NCBI GenBank assembly: GCA_963719645.1
Contig: CAVRCT010000005.1
Coordinates: 62,001 to 126,000 of the forward strand
Source: CAVRCT01 sp963719645
Lineage (GTDB): Bacteria; Pseudomonadota; Gammaproteobacteria; DSM-16500
Reading direction: 5' to 3'
DNA length: 64,000 nucleotides
Shown: one piece after another, positions 1 to 9,116 of the stretch
How positions within the stretch are numbered: the first letter of the stretch is position 1
Layout of the letters: every line of letters starts with the position of its first letter
Position numbers and translations under genes: made by a program
Notes under the pieces: model-generated
Told to the model about the DNA's origin: nothing
The model's database searches: none
The model's input: the letters and a program-made list of their open reading frames with translations, nothing else

Positions 1-877
1 CGCGGATACAAGTAGGGCTAGTCACATTGATCTCGGTTAAATAATCCCCTATCACATCTAAGCCTACAAAATATAAGCCTTTTTCACGCAAAGTAGCGCC
101 AACTTGCTGACAAATCCAGCGATCATGCTGGGAAAGCTCTTGAACCACCCCATGTCCGCCTGCGGCTAAATTACCTCTTAACTCACCCGCTGCCGGAATG
201 CGCGCTAACGCATAGGGCACTGGCTCGCCGTTAATCATTAGAATACGTTTATCGCCTTGTTTTATTTCAGGAATATAACGCTGCGCGACGATCGTTTTTA
301 AGCCTTTTTGCGTCAAGGTTTCAAAAATCACTGAGGCATTCTCATCCGGATACCTTAACCGAAAAATTGACGCTCCGCCCATCGCATCCAAGGGCTTGCA
401 GACAATATCTTTTTCTTCTAGTAAAAATTCTCGCAAGAGCGACATGTCTCTCGTCACCAACGATGGCGGGCAGCATTGCGGAAACCAGGTGGTAAAAAAC
501 TTTTCATTGGCATCCCGCAAGCTTTGCGGCTTATTCAAGACCAAAACCCCTTTCTGCTCAACCCACTCTAAGAAATACGTGGTATTGATATACTCCAAAT
601 CGAACGGCGGATCTTTCCGCATCAACATCACATCCATCTCTTCTAGGGGAATGCGAGTTACCTCTCCCAGCTCATACCAATGCTCTGGATCTTTAAAAAC
701 CTGCAGCGATCGGCAATTGCCAAACACATTGCCATCCCGATAAAACAAATCCTTTTGTTCTAAATAAAAAATTTCCCAACCACGTTTTTTGGCTTCCCAG
801 AGCATCGCCAAGGTGCTGTCTTTTTTATAATGAATATCGGCAATAGGATCCATCACAACAGCGAGTTTAACCGTCAT
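1..877 (-). CDS. gshB: Glutathione synthetase, C-terminus cut by window edge
   Basis: ATP-grasp enzyme that adds glycine to gamma-glutamylcysteine, the second step of cytosolic glutathione synthesis. The minus-strand frame begins MTVKLAVVMDPIADIHYKKD and is open to base 1, giving about 292 residues of a family usually near 315-320. Visible family features are the N-terminal VVMDPI segment, MRKDPPFD, NKPQSLRDANEK, KPLDAMGG and the late RILMINGEP. The ATG (875-877) overlaps the gshA stop in an ATGA arrangement, so the two are translationally coupled. It is the last visible gene of the dsbD-gshA-gshB operon. About 25 C-terminal residues lie outside the window. Confidence 0.95.
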   Translation of the reverse strand, partial: MTVKLAVVMDPIADIHYKKDSTLAMLWEAKKRGWEIFYLEQKDLFYRDGNVFGNCRSLQVFKDPEHWYELGEVTRIPLEEMDVMLMRKDPPFDLEYINTTYFLEWVEQKGVLVLNKPQSLRDANEKFFTTWFPQCCPPSLVTRDMSLLREFLLEEKDIVCKPLDAMGGASIFRLRYPDENASVIFETLTQKGLKTIVAQRYIPEIKQGDKRILMINGEPVPYALARIPAAGELRGNLAAGGHGVVQELSQHDRWICQQVGATLREKGLYFVGLDVIGDYLTEINVTSPTCIR

Positions 878-2163
878 TTTTGTTGCTCCAGCATTTCGCG
901 TGCGGCGGCCAACATACTCAATCGTGCAATCACGCCATATGCATAAAAACGATTTTGACAATCATTCAGCGAAAACTCTTTGGGTTTGTCACACGGACGG
1001 ACAAATGCGAGTGGCTCAAAATGCATGCCGGGCGCATTTAAATTTTCATCAATGCTGCGGTCTTTATGCACGCGGTAAAAACCACCCACTACGCGCTCAC
1101 CCATTAAATACACGACCGGTTCTGCAACCGAATTATTTGCGCCCCATGTTTCAAAGGTGTAAACGCCTTCTTGCACGATCACTCGATGCACGGGTTGTCC
1201 GCTTTTGGTTTTTGACATACTGGTGCGTTGTTTGCGATTCAAGGATTGCAATTCATCCACGCTGCGCACGGTCATCACCGCCATGCCGTAAGTACCGGCA
1301 TCTGCTTTGACGATCACAAATGGATTGCAGTCAATCTTATTTTCCGCATATTTTTGTCCGATGGCTTTCAACAATTGATCGACATTGCGCGCTAAACAAT
1401 CTTCGCCTTCGCGGCGCATAAAATCAATTTCGCCACAATGACGAAAGAGCGGTGAAATAAACCAAGGATCTATATCAATAAATTTTGCAAATTCTTCACT
1501 GACATCCGCATAATACTGAAAATGCTCGGACTTCAACCGCTGACTCCAACCCAATTCAGCGGGAGGGATAATCGGTTGTGCTAAATTTTTTAAAATATCT
1601 GGAATGCCATCGGACAAATCATTATTTAACAAAATGACATCCGGCACAAAATCAGTCAGCTGAATATTTTCTTTCTCACGCTGAATAGTTTGAAGCAGAA
1701 TTTCACTTCCTGAGGTTAACTGTATCGGCGTCGGCTGAGAATATTCTGGCAACAACGATCCGATACGCACATCAAAATCAGCTTGCTGCAAAATGGTTAA
1801 TAGCGTTTTTACGTTTTCCCAATAATAAAGATTGCGCGTGTGATTCTCTGGCAACAACAGAATTTTTTTCGCCGCTGGCATCGCAGAAAGAATAGCGATT
1901 CGCGCAGCCTCGACTGACATCTTGAAAAAATCAGGGTTTAAATTATTAAAACCGGCGGGAAATAAATTCATATCCACCGGTGCCAATTTAAAACCTGAAT
2001 TCCGCAAATCCACTGAGCCATAAACCGGTGCTGGACTTTTTTGCCATTGCTCTTGAAACCATTTTTCGATATCAGTTTCTTGACACAACAACTGCTTTTC
2101 CAATAGATGCAGCGGGCCTACCATGGCGGTTGTTAAATGCGGTGTTTGATAGGTTGAATTCAT
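874..2163 (-). CDS. gshA: Glutamate-cysteine ligase, proteobacterial GshA (ferrooxidans) type
   Basis: Catalyses ATP-dependent joining of L-glutamate and L-cysteine, the first and usually rate-limiting step of glutathione synthesis. The 429-residue length and the segments MNLFPAGFNNLN, LLLPENHTRNLYYWENV and KADAGTYGMAVMTV fit the GshA family first named from Acidithiobacillus ferrooxidans, which is unrelated in sequence to the E. coli enzyme. The start follows the dsbD stop by 2 bp and the stop overlaps the gshB start by 4 bp, so one transcript with dsbD and gshB is expected. The call rests on recognition of the family and on the gshB neighbour. Confidence 0.92.
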   Translation of the reverse strand: MNSTYQTPHLTTAMVGPLHLLEKQLLCQETDIEKWFQEQWQKSPAPVYGSVDLRNSGFKLAPVDMNLFPAGFNNLNPDFFKMSVEAARIAILSAMPAAKKILLLPENHTRNLYYWENVKTLLTILQQADFDVRIGSLLPEYSQPTPIQLTSGSEILLQTIQREKENIQLTDFVPDVILLNNDLSDGIPDILKNLAQPIIPPAELGWSQRLKSEHFQYYADVSEEFAKFIDIDPWFISPLFRHCGEIDFMRREGEDCLARNVDQLLKAIGQKYAENKIDCNPFVIVKADAGTYGMAVMTVRSVDELQSLNRKQRTSMSKTKSGQPVHRVIVQEGVYTFETWGANNSVAEPVVYLMGERVVGGFYRVHKDRSIDENLNAPGMHFEPLAFVRPCDKPKEFSLNDCQNRFYAYGVIARLSMLAAAREMLEQQK

Positions 2164-2165
2164 TT

Positions 2166-3944
2166 TTATTCCTTCATTTTTTCCAACTCAGCCAACAATT
2201 CTTTGTCATTCACTTCACCAACAATACGTGAAGATGTCAACTCCTGACCCGCGCGATTAAAAAAGATCATCGTCGGCGGGCCCACTACGCCAAATCGTTT
2301 CGCAATGTCGCGTGTCATCCTCTCATTTTCGGTCATATCCACTCTTAACAAGGTGTAAGGCGCCAATGCCTTTCTGATCACCGATTTGGAGAAAACAGAA
2401 CGATTCATTTCGACACACGAGACGCACCAATCCGCATAGAAATCCAACACCACAGGCTTGCCACTGGTTAACGCCGCATTTAATTCATCGACGGATTGAA
2501 TGGTGGTGAAGAGAGGCGTGGTTTCTGTCACTGGACGTTGTTCAAAAATACCTTGTAATTGCTCCCAAGGATGCAACGGATCTGAATTTCCGGCTAACGA
2601 ACCGATCGTTAAAATAATGGCATAAACGAGAGCACCCACTCCCAATCCTCGCACCGCCCAACGCCAATTCGAAGGAAATGCTGCATACAACATGAGATAA
2701 ACCGATGCGCCGCCCAATAACAATGCCCACAAAAATAATGTGATAGGCCCGGGAATCATTCGAGACAACATCCAGATCGCCACACCCAACATGAGCAAAC
2801 CAAATAGTCGCTCGATGGTTGTCAACCAAACACCCGCTTTTGGTAATAACCGATCGGCCGACACACCCAGCAACAACAATGGAATACCCATACCAATACC
2901 CAGCATTAATAATGCCGATGCACCGATGACGACATTTCCCGTTTCACCGATATACGCTAACACGCCGACTAACGGCGCACTGACACAGGGCGAAATAATT
3001 AACGTGGATAAACTCCCCATGAAAAAAACGCCCAACAGCGTGCCGCCTTTTTGTCGATTACTCCATTCAGTCACCTGCCGTTGCCAACGACTCGGCAACT
3101 GCAATTCATACAACCCAAATAACGACATCGCTAACAAAATAAAAATGCCGCTCAATAACACAATAATCCACGGCTTTTGTAATTGCGCTTGAATGCTGCT
3201 GCCAATCAATGCAATCACCACACCGACAATCGCATAGGTTAATGCCATGCCAGCGACATAGGTTAACGATAATAAAAAGGCGACTTTCTTTTCCGTCTTT
3301 CTGCCATGGCCGACAATAATCCCCGATAAAATGGGCAACATCGGCAAGGAACACGGTGTAAACGCGAGCAATAATCCGATGCCTAAAAAACTCATTAACA
3401 CCACAAATAAACTTTGTCCCGCAAACAATGACCCCTGTTTCGTTTGTTCCGGGTGACTTTGCGAGTTAGCCAATCCATTTTCTTCGTGAAGAAACGCGGT
3501 GATATCGGCTGGCGGTTTAACCTGAGTTAAATTCACCGAGAGTATTTTCTGAATGGGTGGATAGCAAAACCCCGCCGTTGAGCAACCTTGATAATTCACC
3601 ACGATTGCTAATACGCCGTGGGTTGCCATTACCTTCACGGGCAACTCTAACTGACCCGCATACGCTTGAAAATGACCATGCAGCGTATCTGTCTTCATCA
3701 TGCCTTTCGGTAAAGGCGCTATTTTGAATAGGACGGTGTTATTCGATGCCGGAGCGAAAGAAATTTTGTCCCGATAGAGATAAACATCGGGCGCCAATTG
3801 CCAGTGAAAAAGGACATGTTGATTAGATTGATAAGAAGCGGATAACGTAAAGGCTGCATCAGCAGGCAATGGATTCACGACATCATTTGCAAACGCCCAC
3901 GATCCGCCGATCAAAAACCACACAATTAAAATAAATCTCGCCAT
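2166..3944 (-). CDS. dsbD: Thiol:disulfide interchange protein DsbD
   Basis: Inner-membrane reductant conduit that passes electrons from cytoplasmic thioredoxin to periplasmic disulfide isomerases and cytochrome c maturation. From the ATG at 3944 it is 592 residues: signal peptide (about 1-19), periplasmic alpha domain with Cys121 and Cys127, eight-helix core with Cys198 (FTPCSLP) and Cys320 (SPCVSAP), and a C-terminal thioredoxin domain with Cys507-VS-Cys510 and a GPP cis-proline loop. All six redox cysteines are present. The frame stays open upstream to 4373 but that extension is antisense to groES; MARFILIVWFLIGG preceded by AAAGG is the true start. First gene of a thiol-redox operon with gshA and gshB. 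Confidence 0.95.
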   Translation of the reverse strand: MARFILIVWFLIGGSWAFANDVVNPLPADAAFTLSASYQSNQHVLFHWQLAPDVYLYRDKISFAPASNNTVLFKIAPLPKGMMKTDTLHGHFQAYAGQLELPVKVMATHGVLAIVVNYQGCSTAGFCYPPIQKILSVNLTQVKPPADITAFLHEENGLANSQSHPEQTKQGSLFAGQSLFVVLMSFLGIGLLLAFTPCSLPMLPILSGIIVGHGRKTEKKVAFLLSLTYVAGMALTYAIVGVVIALIGSSIQAQLQKPWIIVLLSGIFILLAMSLFGLYELQLPSRWQRQVTEWSNRQKGGTLLGVFFMGSLSTLIISPCVSAPLVGVLAYIGETGNVVIGASALLMLGIGMGIPLLLLGVSADRLLPKAGVWLTTIERLFGLLMLGVAIWMLSRMIPGPITLFLWALLLGGASVYLMLYAAFPSNWRWAVRGLGVGALVYAIILTIGSLAGNSDPLHPWEQLQGIFEQRPVTETTPLFTTIQSVDELNAALTSGKPVVLDFYADWCVSCVEMNRSVFSKSVIRKALAPYTLLRVDMTENERMTRDIAKRFGVVGPPTMIFFNRAGQELTSSRIVGEVNDKELLAELEKMKE

Positions 3945-3961
3945 TCCGGTACCTTTATTTC

Positions 3962-3989
3962 TTGACTCTGCAACAATTCCCGCTATATT
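3962..3989 (+). promoter_or_regulatory. Sigma70-type promoter for groESL
   Basis: TTGACT (3962-3967) and TATATT (3984-3989) are separated by 16 bp, each 5 of 6 to consensus. It would start transcription at about 3996, inside the adjacent CIRCE operator. It lies 18 bp upstream of the divergent dsbD start. Confidence 0.6.
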
Positions 3990-4015
3990 TGGCACTCTGC
4001 ACTTGAGAGTGCTAA
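3989..4015 (+). promoter_or_regulatory. CIRCE operator (HrcA binding site)
   Basis: TTGGCACTC, nine bases, then GAGTGCTAA. This matches the CIRCE consensus TTAGCACTC-N9-GAGTGCTAA except for one base in the left arm. CIRCE is the operator of the HrcA repressor, commonly found ahead of groE. It overlaps the predicted start point of the sigma70-type promoter, the expected position for repression. Confidence 0.85.
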
Positions 4016-4029
4016 TTTTATCCCCATAT
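4002..4029 (+). promoter_or_regulatory. Sigma32 (heat-shock) promoter for groESL
   Basis: CTTGAGA (4002-4008), 13 bp, then CCCCATAT (4022-4029). This fits the sigma32 pattern CTTGAAA-N11-16-CCCCATNT with an exact -10. The -35 lies in the right part of the CIRCE element, so HrcA binding could also block this promoter. Confidence 0.65.
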
Positions 4030-4098
4030 TGCAAGAGTGTAACCGATTTTAATCGGGATAACTGAATTTTTATAAGATTATTAATAGGAGTATAAAAC

Positions 4099-4392
4099 AT
4101 GTCAAAATTTGTACCTTTATACGACCGCGTTGTAGTTTCTCCTGCAGAAGTTGAAACGAAAACAGCTGGCGGCATTTTAATTCCAGACACGGCAGATAAA
4201 GACAAGCCCATGTTTGGTAAAGTTGAATTTCTCGGCACCGGCAAATACATCGACGGTAAACTCGTGCCATTACAAGTCAAAAAAGGCGACAAAGTCTTAT
4301 TTGGCAAATACGCGGGTACCAACATCAAATTGCAAGGCAAAGAATATCTTGTCATGCGCGAAGAAGACATCATGGCTGTTGTCGAAGAATAA
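4099..4392 (+). CDS. groES: Co-chaperonin GroES
   Basis: Forms the heptameric lid of the GroEL folding chamber in the cytoplasm. The 97 residues match the family length; the N-terminal KFVPLYDRVVV, the mobile loop around KTAGGILIPDTA and the C-terminal EYLVMREEDIMAVVE are all recognisable. AGGAG stands 8 bp before the ATG. It is first in the groES-groEL operon behind a CIRCE/sigma32 promoter region, 32 bp ahead of groEL. Confidence 0.98.
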   Translation: MSKFVPLYDRVVVSPAEVETKTAGGILIPDTADKDKPMFGKVEFLGTGKYIDGKLVPLQVKKGDKVLFGKYAGTNIKLQGKEYLVMREEDIMAVVEE

Positions 4393-4424
4393 TTTTTATT
4401 AACTTATTTATGAGGTAAATGAAC

Positions 4425-6083
4425 ATGGCTGCTAAAGATTTACGTTTTGCAGAAGAAGCGCGTCAACTCATGTTGGCGGGCGTCAATGAATTAGCCAATG
4501 CAGTACAAATCACCATGGGCCCACGCGGCCGTAACGTGGTCATCGACAGATCATTCGGTGCCCCCACCGTGACCAAAGACGGTGTCTCCGTGGCGAAAGA
4601 AATTGAATTCAAAGACAAGTTCAAGAACATGGGCGCTCAGATGGTTAAAGAAGTTGCGTCTCAAACATCGGACGTTGCAGGCGATGGCACAACCACCGCA
4701 ACCGTTCTCGCGCGTCAAATTTTGGTGGAAGGTCTCAAAGCGGTTGTCGCTGGCTTCAATCCAATGGATCTGAAACGCGGTGTGGATAAAGCCGTTGCAG
4801 CTGCCGTGGAAGAATTGAAAAAATTGTCCGCGCCATGCAAAGACGACAAAGCGATTGCACAAGTGGGTACCATTTCTGCTAACTCCGATGAATCGATTGG
4901 CGGCATTATTGCGAAAGCCATGGAGAAAGTGGGTAAAGAAGGTGTTATCACCGTTGAAGAAGGTTCTGGTTTAGAAAATGAATTAGATGTGGTTGAAGGT
5001 ATGCAGTTTGATCGTGGTTACTTATCACCTTACTTCATCACCAGCCAACAAAACATGTCTGTTGAATTAGAAAATCCGTTCATTCTGATTGTTGACAAGA
5101 AAATTGCTAACATTCGTGACATGTTACCGGTCTTAGAAGCGGTTGCAAAAGCAGGTCGTTCATTATTGATCATCGCGGAAGATGTTGAAGGCGAAGCATT
5201 AGCAACATTAGTCGTTAACCACATGCGCGGCATTGTGAAAGTATGCGCAGTGAAAGCACCTGGTTTTGGCGATCGTCGTAAAGAAATGCTGCAAGACATT
5301 GCAACATTAACCAAAGCCCAAGTGATTTCTGAAGAAGTGGGTCGCACCTTAGAATCCGCTAGCTTGAAAGATTTAGGTTCTGCGAAACGCGTTCACATCA
5401 CCAAAGACAACACCACGATTATTGATGGTGCCGGTGAACGAAAAGAAATTGAAGAACGCATCAAGCAAATTCGTGCACGCATTGAAGACACCAGTTCTGA
5501 TTATGATCGTGAAAAATTGCAAGAACGCGTGGCTAAATTAGCAGGCGGTGTTGCTGTGATCAAAGTCGGTGCCGGTTCTGAAATCGAAATGAAAGAAAAG
5601 AAAGCGCGCGTTGAAGATGCATTGCATGCAACCCGTGCAGCGGTTGAAGAAGGCGTGGTACCTGGCGGTGGCGTAGCATTGATTCGTGCATTACAAGCTA
5701 TCAAAGGCTTGAAAGGTACGAACGAAGCACAAAACATGGGTATTCAATTAACCTGCAAAGCATTGGAAGCACCTTTACGTCAAATCGTTACCAACGCAGG
5801 TTACGAAGCGTCTGTCATTGTAAACAAAGTATTAGAAGGCAAAGCAAACTTTGGTTTCAATGCAGCAACTGGCGAATTCGGCGACATGTTGGAAATGGGT
5901 ATCTTAGATCCAACCAAAGTAACACGTACTGCCTTACAACTCGCAGCATCTGTCTCTGGCTTGATGCTCACCACAGAATGCATGATCACTGATCTTCCAA
6001 AAGAAGAAAGTGAAGGCGGCATGGGTGGCGGCGGTGGTATGGGCGGCATGGGTGGTATGGGCGGCATGGGCGGTATGATGTAA
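4425..6083 (+). CDS. groEL: Chaperonin GroEL
   Basis: Fourteen-subunit ATP-dependent folding chaperonin. From the ATG at 4425 it is 552 residues, starting MAAKDLRFAEEAR; the in-frame ATG at 4419 is only 3 bp from GAGG and so is less likely. GDGTTTATVLA (nucleotide binding), the apical segment around GFGDRRKEML and the Gly-Met-rich tail are all present. The tail is longer in GGM repeats than in E. coli. A strong intrinsic terminator follows 21 bp after the stop, ending the operon. Confidence 0.98.
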   Translation: MAAKDLRFAEEARQLMLAGVNELANAVQITMGPRGRNVVIDRSFGAPTVTKDGVSVAKEIEFKDKFKNMGAQMVKEVASQTSDVAGDGTTTATVLARQILVEGLKAVVAGFNPMDLKRGVDKAVAAAVEELKKLSAPCKDDKAIAQVGTISANSDESIGGIIAKAMEKVGKEGVITVEEGSGLENELDVVEGMQFDRGYLSPYFITSQQNMSVELENPFILIVDKKIANIRDMLPVLEAVAKAGRSLLIIAEDVEGEALATLVVNHMRGIVKVCAVKAPGFGDRRKEMLQDIATLTKAQVISEEVGRTLESASLKDLGSAKRVHITKDNTTIIDGAGERKEIEERIKQIRARIEDTSSDYDREKLQERVAKLAGGVAVIKVGAGSEIEMKEKKARVEDALHATRAAVEEGVVPGGGVALIRALQAIKGLKGTNEAQNMGIQLTCKALEAPLRQIVTNAGYEASVIVNKVLEGKANFGFNAATGEFGDMLEMGILDPTKVTRTALQLAASVSGLMLTTECMITDLPKEESEGGMGGGGGMGGMGGMGGMGGMM

Positions 6084-6104
6084 TCGCTGCTTTTTGTTGC
6101 TAAC

Positions 6105-6134
6105 AAAACCCCGCGTTATGCGGGGTTTTTTTTT
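6105..6134 (+). terminator. Intrinsic terminator of groESL
   Basis: AAACCCCGC, five-base loop GTTAT, GCGGGGTTT, followed by an uninterrupted T run. The strongest intrinsic terminator in the window. Confidence 0.93.
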
Positions 6135-6319
6135 GCGTTGTTGAAATGGATTTTTTTGCAATATTGTAATGCGAATTTCTATGGTGGTGTGAGCAGGGTA
6201 GCGTGAATAAAGCAGCATGAAATATGGCGTCACAAATACGGTATCAATTCCGTGTCGTGCCAACATGCTTTTATAGAGACATCTACACAAGTTTCATCTT
6301 TTAAATTATGAAAATTGCT

Positions 6320-8246
6320 TTTTATACAAATCCCCCTTGATCCCTGACGGATCGACGCAAATTCCACCCATGCGTCGTCCTGAAAAATATTACGCCCATC
6401 AGCCCGCAGGGCTTAGGTACTCCTCCGCTGTGTCGTCCTGAAAAATCTTACGCCCAAATCATTTGACCGCAGTTATCGCAGTAGCGCGTAAGATTTATTC
6501 AGGATCCACGAACGGAGAACTCATTCCTGAATTTATAGGGATCGATGATACTCAAGTGGATCCTGAATAAATATTCCGTGCGAGTACCGTCGCTACGGTT
6601 AAAATACGTTGACGTCATATTTTTCAGGACGACGCATGGGTGGAATTTGCGTCGATCCGTCAGCCCGCAGGGCTTAGGTACTCCTCCGCTGTGTCGTCCT
6701 GAAAAATCTTACGCCCAAATCATTTGACCGCAGTTATCGCAGTAGCGCGTAAGATTTATTCAGGATCCACGAACGGAGAACTCATTCCTGAGTTTATAGG
6801 GATCGATGATACTCAAGTGGATCCTGAATAAATATTCCGTGCGAGTACCGTCGCTACGGTTAAAATACGTTGACGTCATATTTTTCAGGACGACGCATGG
6901 GTGGAATTTGCGTCGATCCGTCAGCCCACAGGGCTTAGATATTCCTCCGCTGTGTCGTCCTGAAAAATCTTACGCCCAAGTCATTTGACCGCAGTTATCG
7001 CAGTAGCGCGTAAGATTTATTCAGGATCCACGAACGGAGAACTCATTCCTGAATTTATAGGGATCGATGATACTCAAGTGGATCCTGAATAAATATTCCG
7101 TGCGAGCACCGTCGCTACGGTTAAAATACGTTGACGTCATATTTTTCAGGACGACGCATGGGTGGAATTTGCGTCGATCCGTCAGCCCGCAGGGCTTAGG
7201 TACTCCTCCGCTGTGTCGTCCTGAAAAATCTTACGCCCAAATCATTTGACCGCAGTTATCGCAGTAGCGCGTAAGATTTATTCAGGATCCACGAACGGAG
7301 AACTCATTCCTGAATTTATAGGGATCGATGATACTCAAGTGGATCCTGAATAAATATTCCGTGCGAGTACCGTCGCTACGGTTAAAATACGTTGACGTCA
7401 TATTTTTCAGGACGACGCATGGGTGGAATTTGCGTCGATCCGTCAGCCCGCAGGGCTTAGGTACTCCTCCGCTGTGTCGTCCTGAAAAATCTTACGCCCA
7501 AATCATTTGACCGCAGTTATCGCAGTAGCGCGTAAGATTTATTCAGGATCCACGAACGGAGAACTCATTCCTGAATTTATAGGGATCGATGATACTCAAG
7601 TGGATCCTGAATAAATATTCCGTGCGAGCACCGTCGCTACGGTTAAAATACGTTGACGTCATATTTTTCAGGACGACGCATGGGTGGAATTTGCGTCGAT
7701 CCGTCAGCCCGCAGGGCTTAGGTACTCCTCCGCTGTGTCGTCCTGAAAAATCTTACGCCCAAATCATTTGACCGCAGTTATCGCAGTAGCGCGTAAGATT
7801 TATTCAGGATCCACGAACGGAGAACTCATTCCTGAATTTATAGGGATCGATGATACTCAAGTGGATCCTGAATAAATATTCCGTGCGAGTACCGTCGCTA
7901 CGGTTAAAATACGTTGACGTCATATTTTTCAGGACGACGCATGGGTGGAATTTGCGTCGATCCGTCAGCCCGCAGGGCTTAGGTACTCCTCCGCTGTGTC
8001 GTCCTGAAAAATCTTACGCCCAAATCATTTGACCGCAGTTATCGCAGTAGCGCGTAAGATTTATTCAGGATCCACGAACGGAGAACTCATTCCTGAATTT
8101 ATAGGGATCGATGATACTCAAGTGGATCCTGAATAAATATTCCGTGCGAGTACCGTCGCTACGGTTAAAATACGTTGACGTCATATTTTTCAGGACGACG
8201 CATGGGTGGAATTTGCGTCAATCCGCCAAGGGGGATTTGTATAAAA
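6320..8246. mobile_element. Outer palindromic repeat enclosing the 261-bp array
   Basis: The left end TTTTATACAAATCCCCCT (from 6320) is mirrored by AGGGGGATTTGTATAAAA ending at 8246. Just inside, the bases from 6343 are an inverted copy of the array's right end (GACGCAAATTCCACCC opposite GGGTGGAATTTGCGTC). The same outer ends frame other repeats at 18552, 26301, 31678, 53965 and 62319. No transposase gene is present. The whole 6135-8294 gap contains no convincing gene. Confidence 0.75.
6398..8225. repeat. Tandem array, seven units of 261 bp
   Basis: The landmark GGATCCTGAATAAATATT recurs every 261 bp from about 6559 to 8125, seven times, with only scattered differences. Each unit has two inverted repeats: TTTTTCAGGACGAC with GTCGTCCTGAAAAA, and AGATTTATTCAGGATCC with GGATCCTGAATAAAT. 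Each also carries a 60-codon open frame, but this is forced by the repeat, has no ribosome binding site and ends inside the hairpins, so I do not call it a gene. Units 3-4 and 5-6 share a GCACC/GTACC alternation, suggesting 522-bp block duplication. Related copies lie at 15869-16235 and 59185-59425. Confidence 0.95.
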
Positions 8247-8294
8247 TAGTTTATATAAATTCTTCCCTACAAAAGTCACTCACCATGCTCCGCC

Positions 8295-9116
8295 TTACTT
8301 TTTTGCCATCTGAAGCGCATTGATCGCAGTCTCAATCAGTTGCTTTGCATCCAACCCTTGTTGATACTGAGCAATACCAACGCTAACGGTAACTTTAAAA
8401 GGACTGCTCTCAGCATGGAAAGTGAGTCGCGAAAAGTCGCTGCGAATCGTTTGACAGAGAGCAATGCTCTGCTCATACGTGGTATTCGGCAAAATAATAG
8501 CGAATTGATTTTCGTTATAACGACTCATCATGCGAGCAAGCGGTAGATGTGTTTTTAATAACGCGAGGAACGTTTGGATCACTTGCTGACTCGCAGTATC
8601 TCCATACGCTTCACGGACTGAGGCGAAATAATCTAATTCAAAGAGGATGAAATTTAAAGATGCCTGTGCTTGTTGTGCCGTCACTACTTCACTGCCTAAT
8701 TGGCGCAAAAGAATATCGCGATCAAATAATTTGAATTTATCTGCGCGGAGCAGCGATGCACTTTTTTCAATTTGTTGAAAAATCGCTTCGTTTTCCGACG
8801 TCAATGGCGCTTGCAACAACTCTGCTAATAATCCAGTGCCTTGCTTCATTTCAGCCGCTGAGGGAATCGATTGTTGAGAAAATGGTTTTAAAAATTCCTC
8901 CAACCCACGGGCTTTTTCGGATAATTTTTTATAACCATACGTGGCAGAAGAACCACTGAAACTATGCACTTCACGAATAAATTGTTGGAAATCAGCTGCA
9001 TCCCAATTCGTTATCAACGATTGCCAATTTTGGTTGATCGATTCCAACTTCTGCGGCAGCTTCTCATGATATGCCGCAAATAATGCATTTAATTTCTCTT
9101 TGAGATCATGCTCCAT
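8295..9116 (-). CDS. HPt domain protein with degenerate GGDEF domain
   Basis: Predicted phosphotransfer and signalling protein, 273 residues from ATG 9116; a longer in-frame start at 9146 would overlap the upstream gene further. Residues 1-120 are helical with REVHSFSGSSATYG, where His51 is the likely phosphoacceptor of an HPt domain. Residues 130-270 resemble a diguanylate cyclase fold (LFELDYFASVREAYG, VTVSVGIAQY), but the GGDEF signature reads NENQF at 201-205, so cyclase activity is unlikely. It overlaps the response regulator stop by 11 bp and is last in a four-gene operon. Its likely role is to exchange phosphate with the REC domains encoded upstream; this is inference. Confidence 0.75.
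   Translation of the reverse strand: MEHDLKEKLNALFAAYHEKLPQKLESINQNWQSLITNWDAADFQQFIREVHSFSGSSATYGYKKLSEKARGLEEFLKPFSQQSIPSAAEMKQGTGLLAELLQAPLTSENEAIFQQIEKSASLLRADKFKLFDRDILLRQLGSEVVTAQQAQASLNFILFELDYFASVREAYGDTASQQVIQTFLALLKTHLPLARMMSRYNENQFAIILPNTTYEQSIALCQTIRSDFSRLTFHAESSPFKVTVSVGIAQYQQGLDAKQLIETAINALQMAKK

Noticed and set aside
3945..4373. N-terminal extension of DsbD to 735 residues
   Set aside because: The extension is antisense to groES and would remove the signal peptide from the N-terminus; the ATG at 3944 has a ribosome site.
6398..8225. CRISPR array
   Set aside because: The period is 261 bp with near-identical units and no variable spacers; there are no cas genes.
6545..8323. Repeated 60-70 residue open frames, one per 261-bp unit, as a tandem peptide-coding array
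   Set aside because: The frames exist only because the DNA repeats; they lack ribosome sites, run through hairpin arms, and the related copies at 15869 and 59188 do not preserve them.
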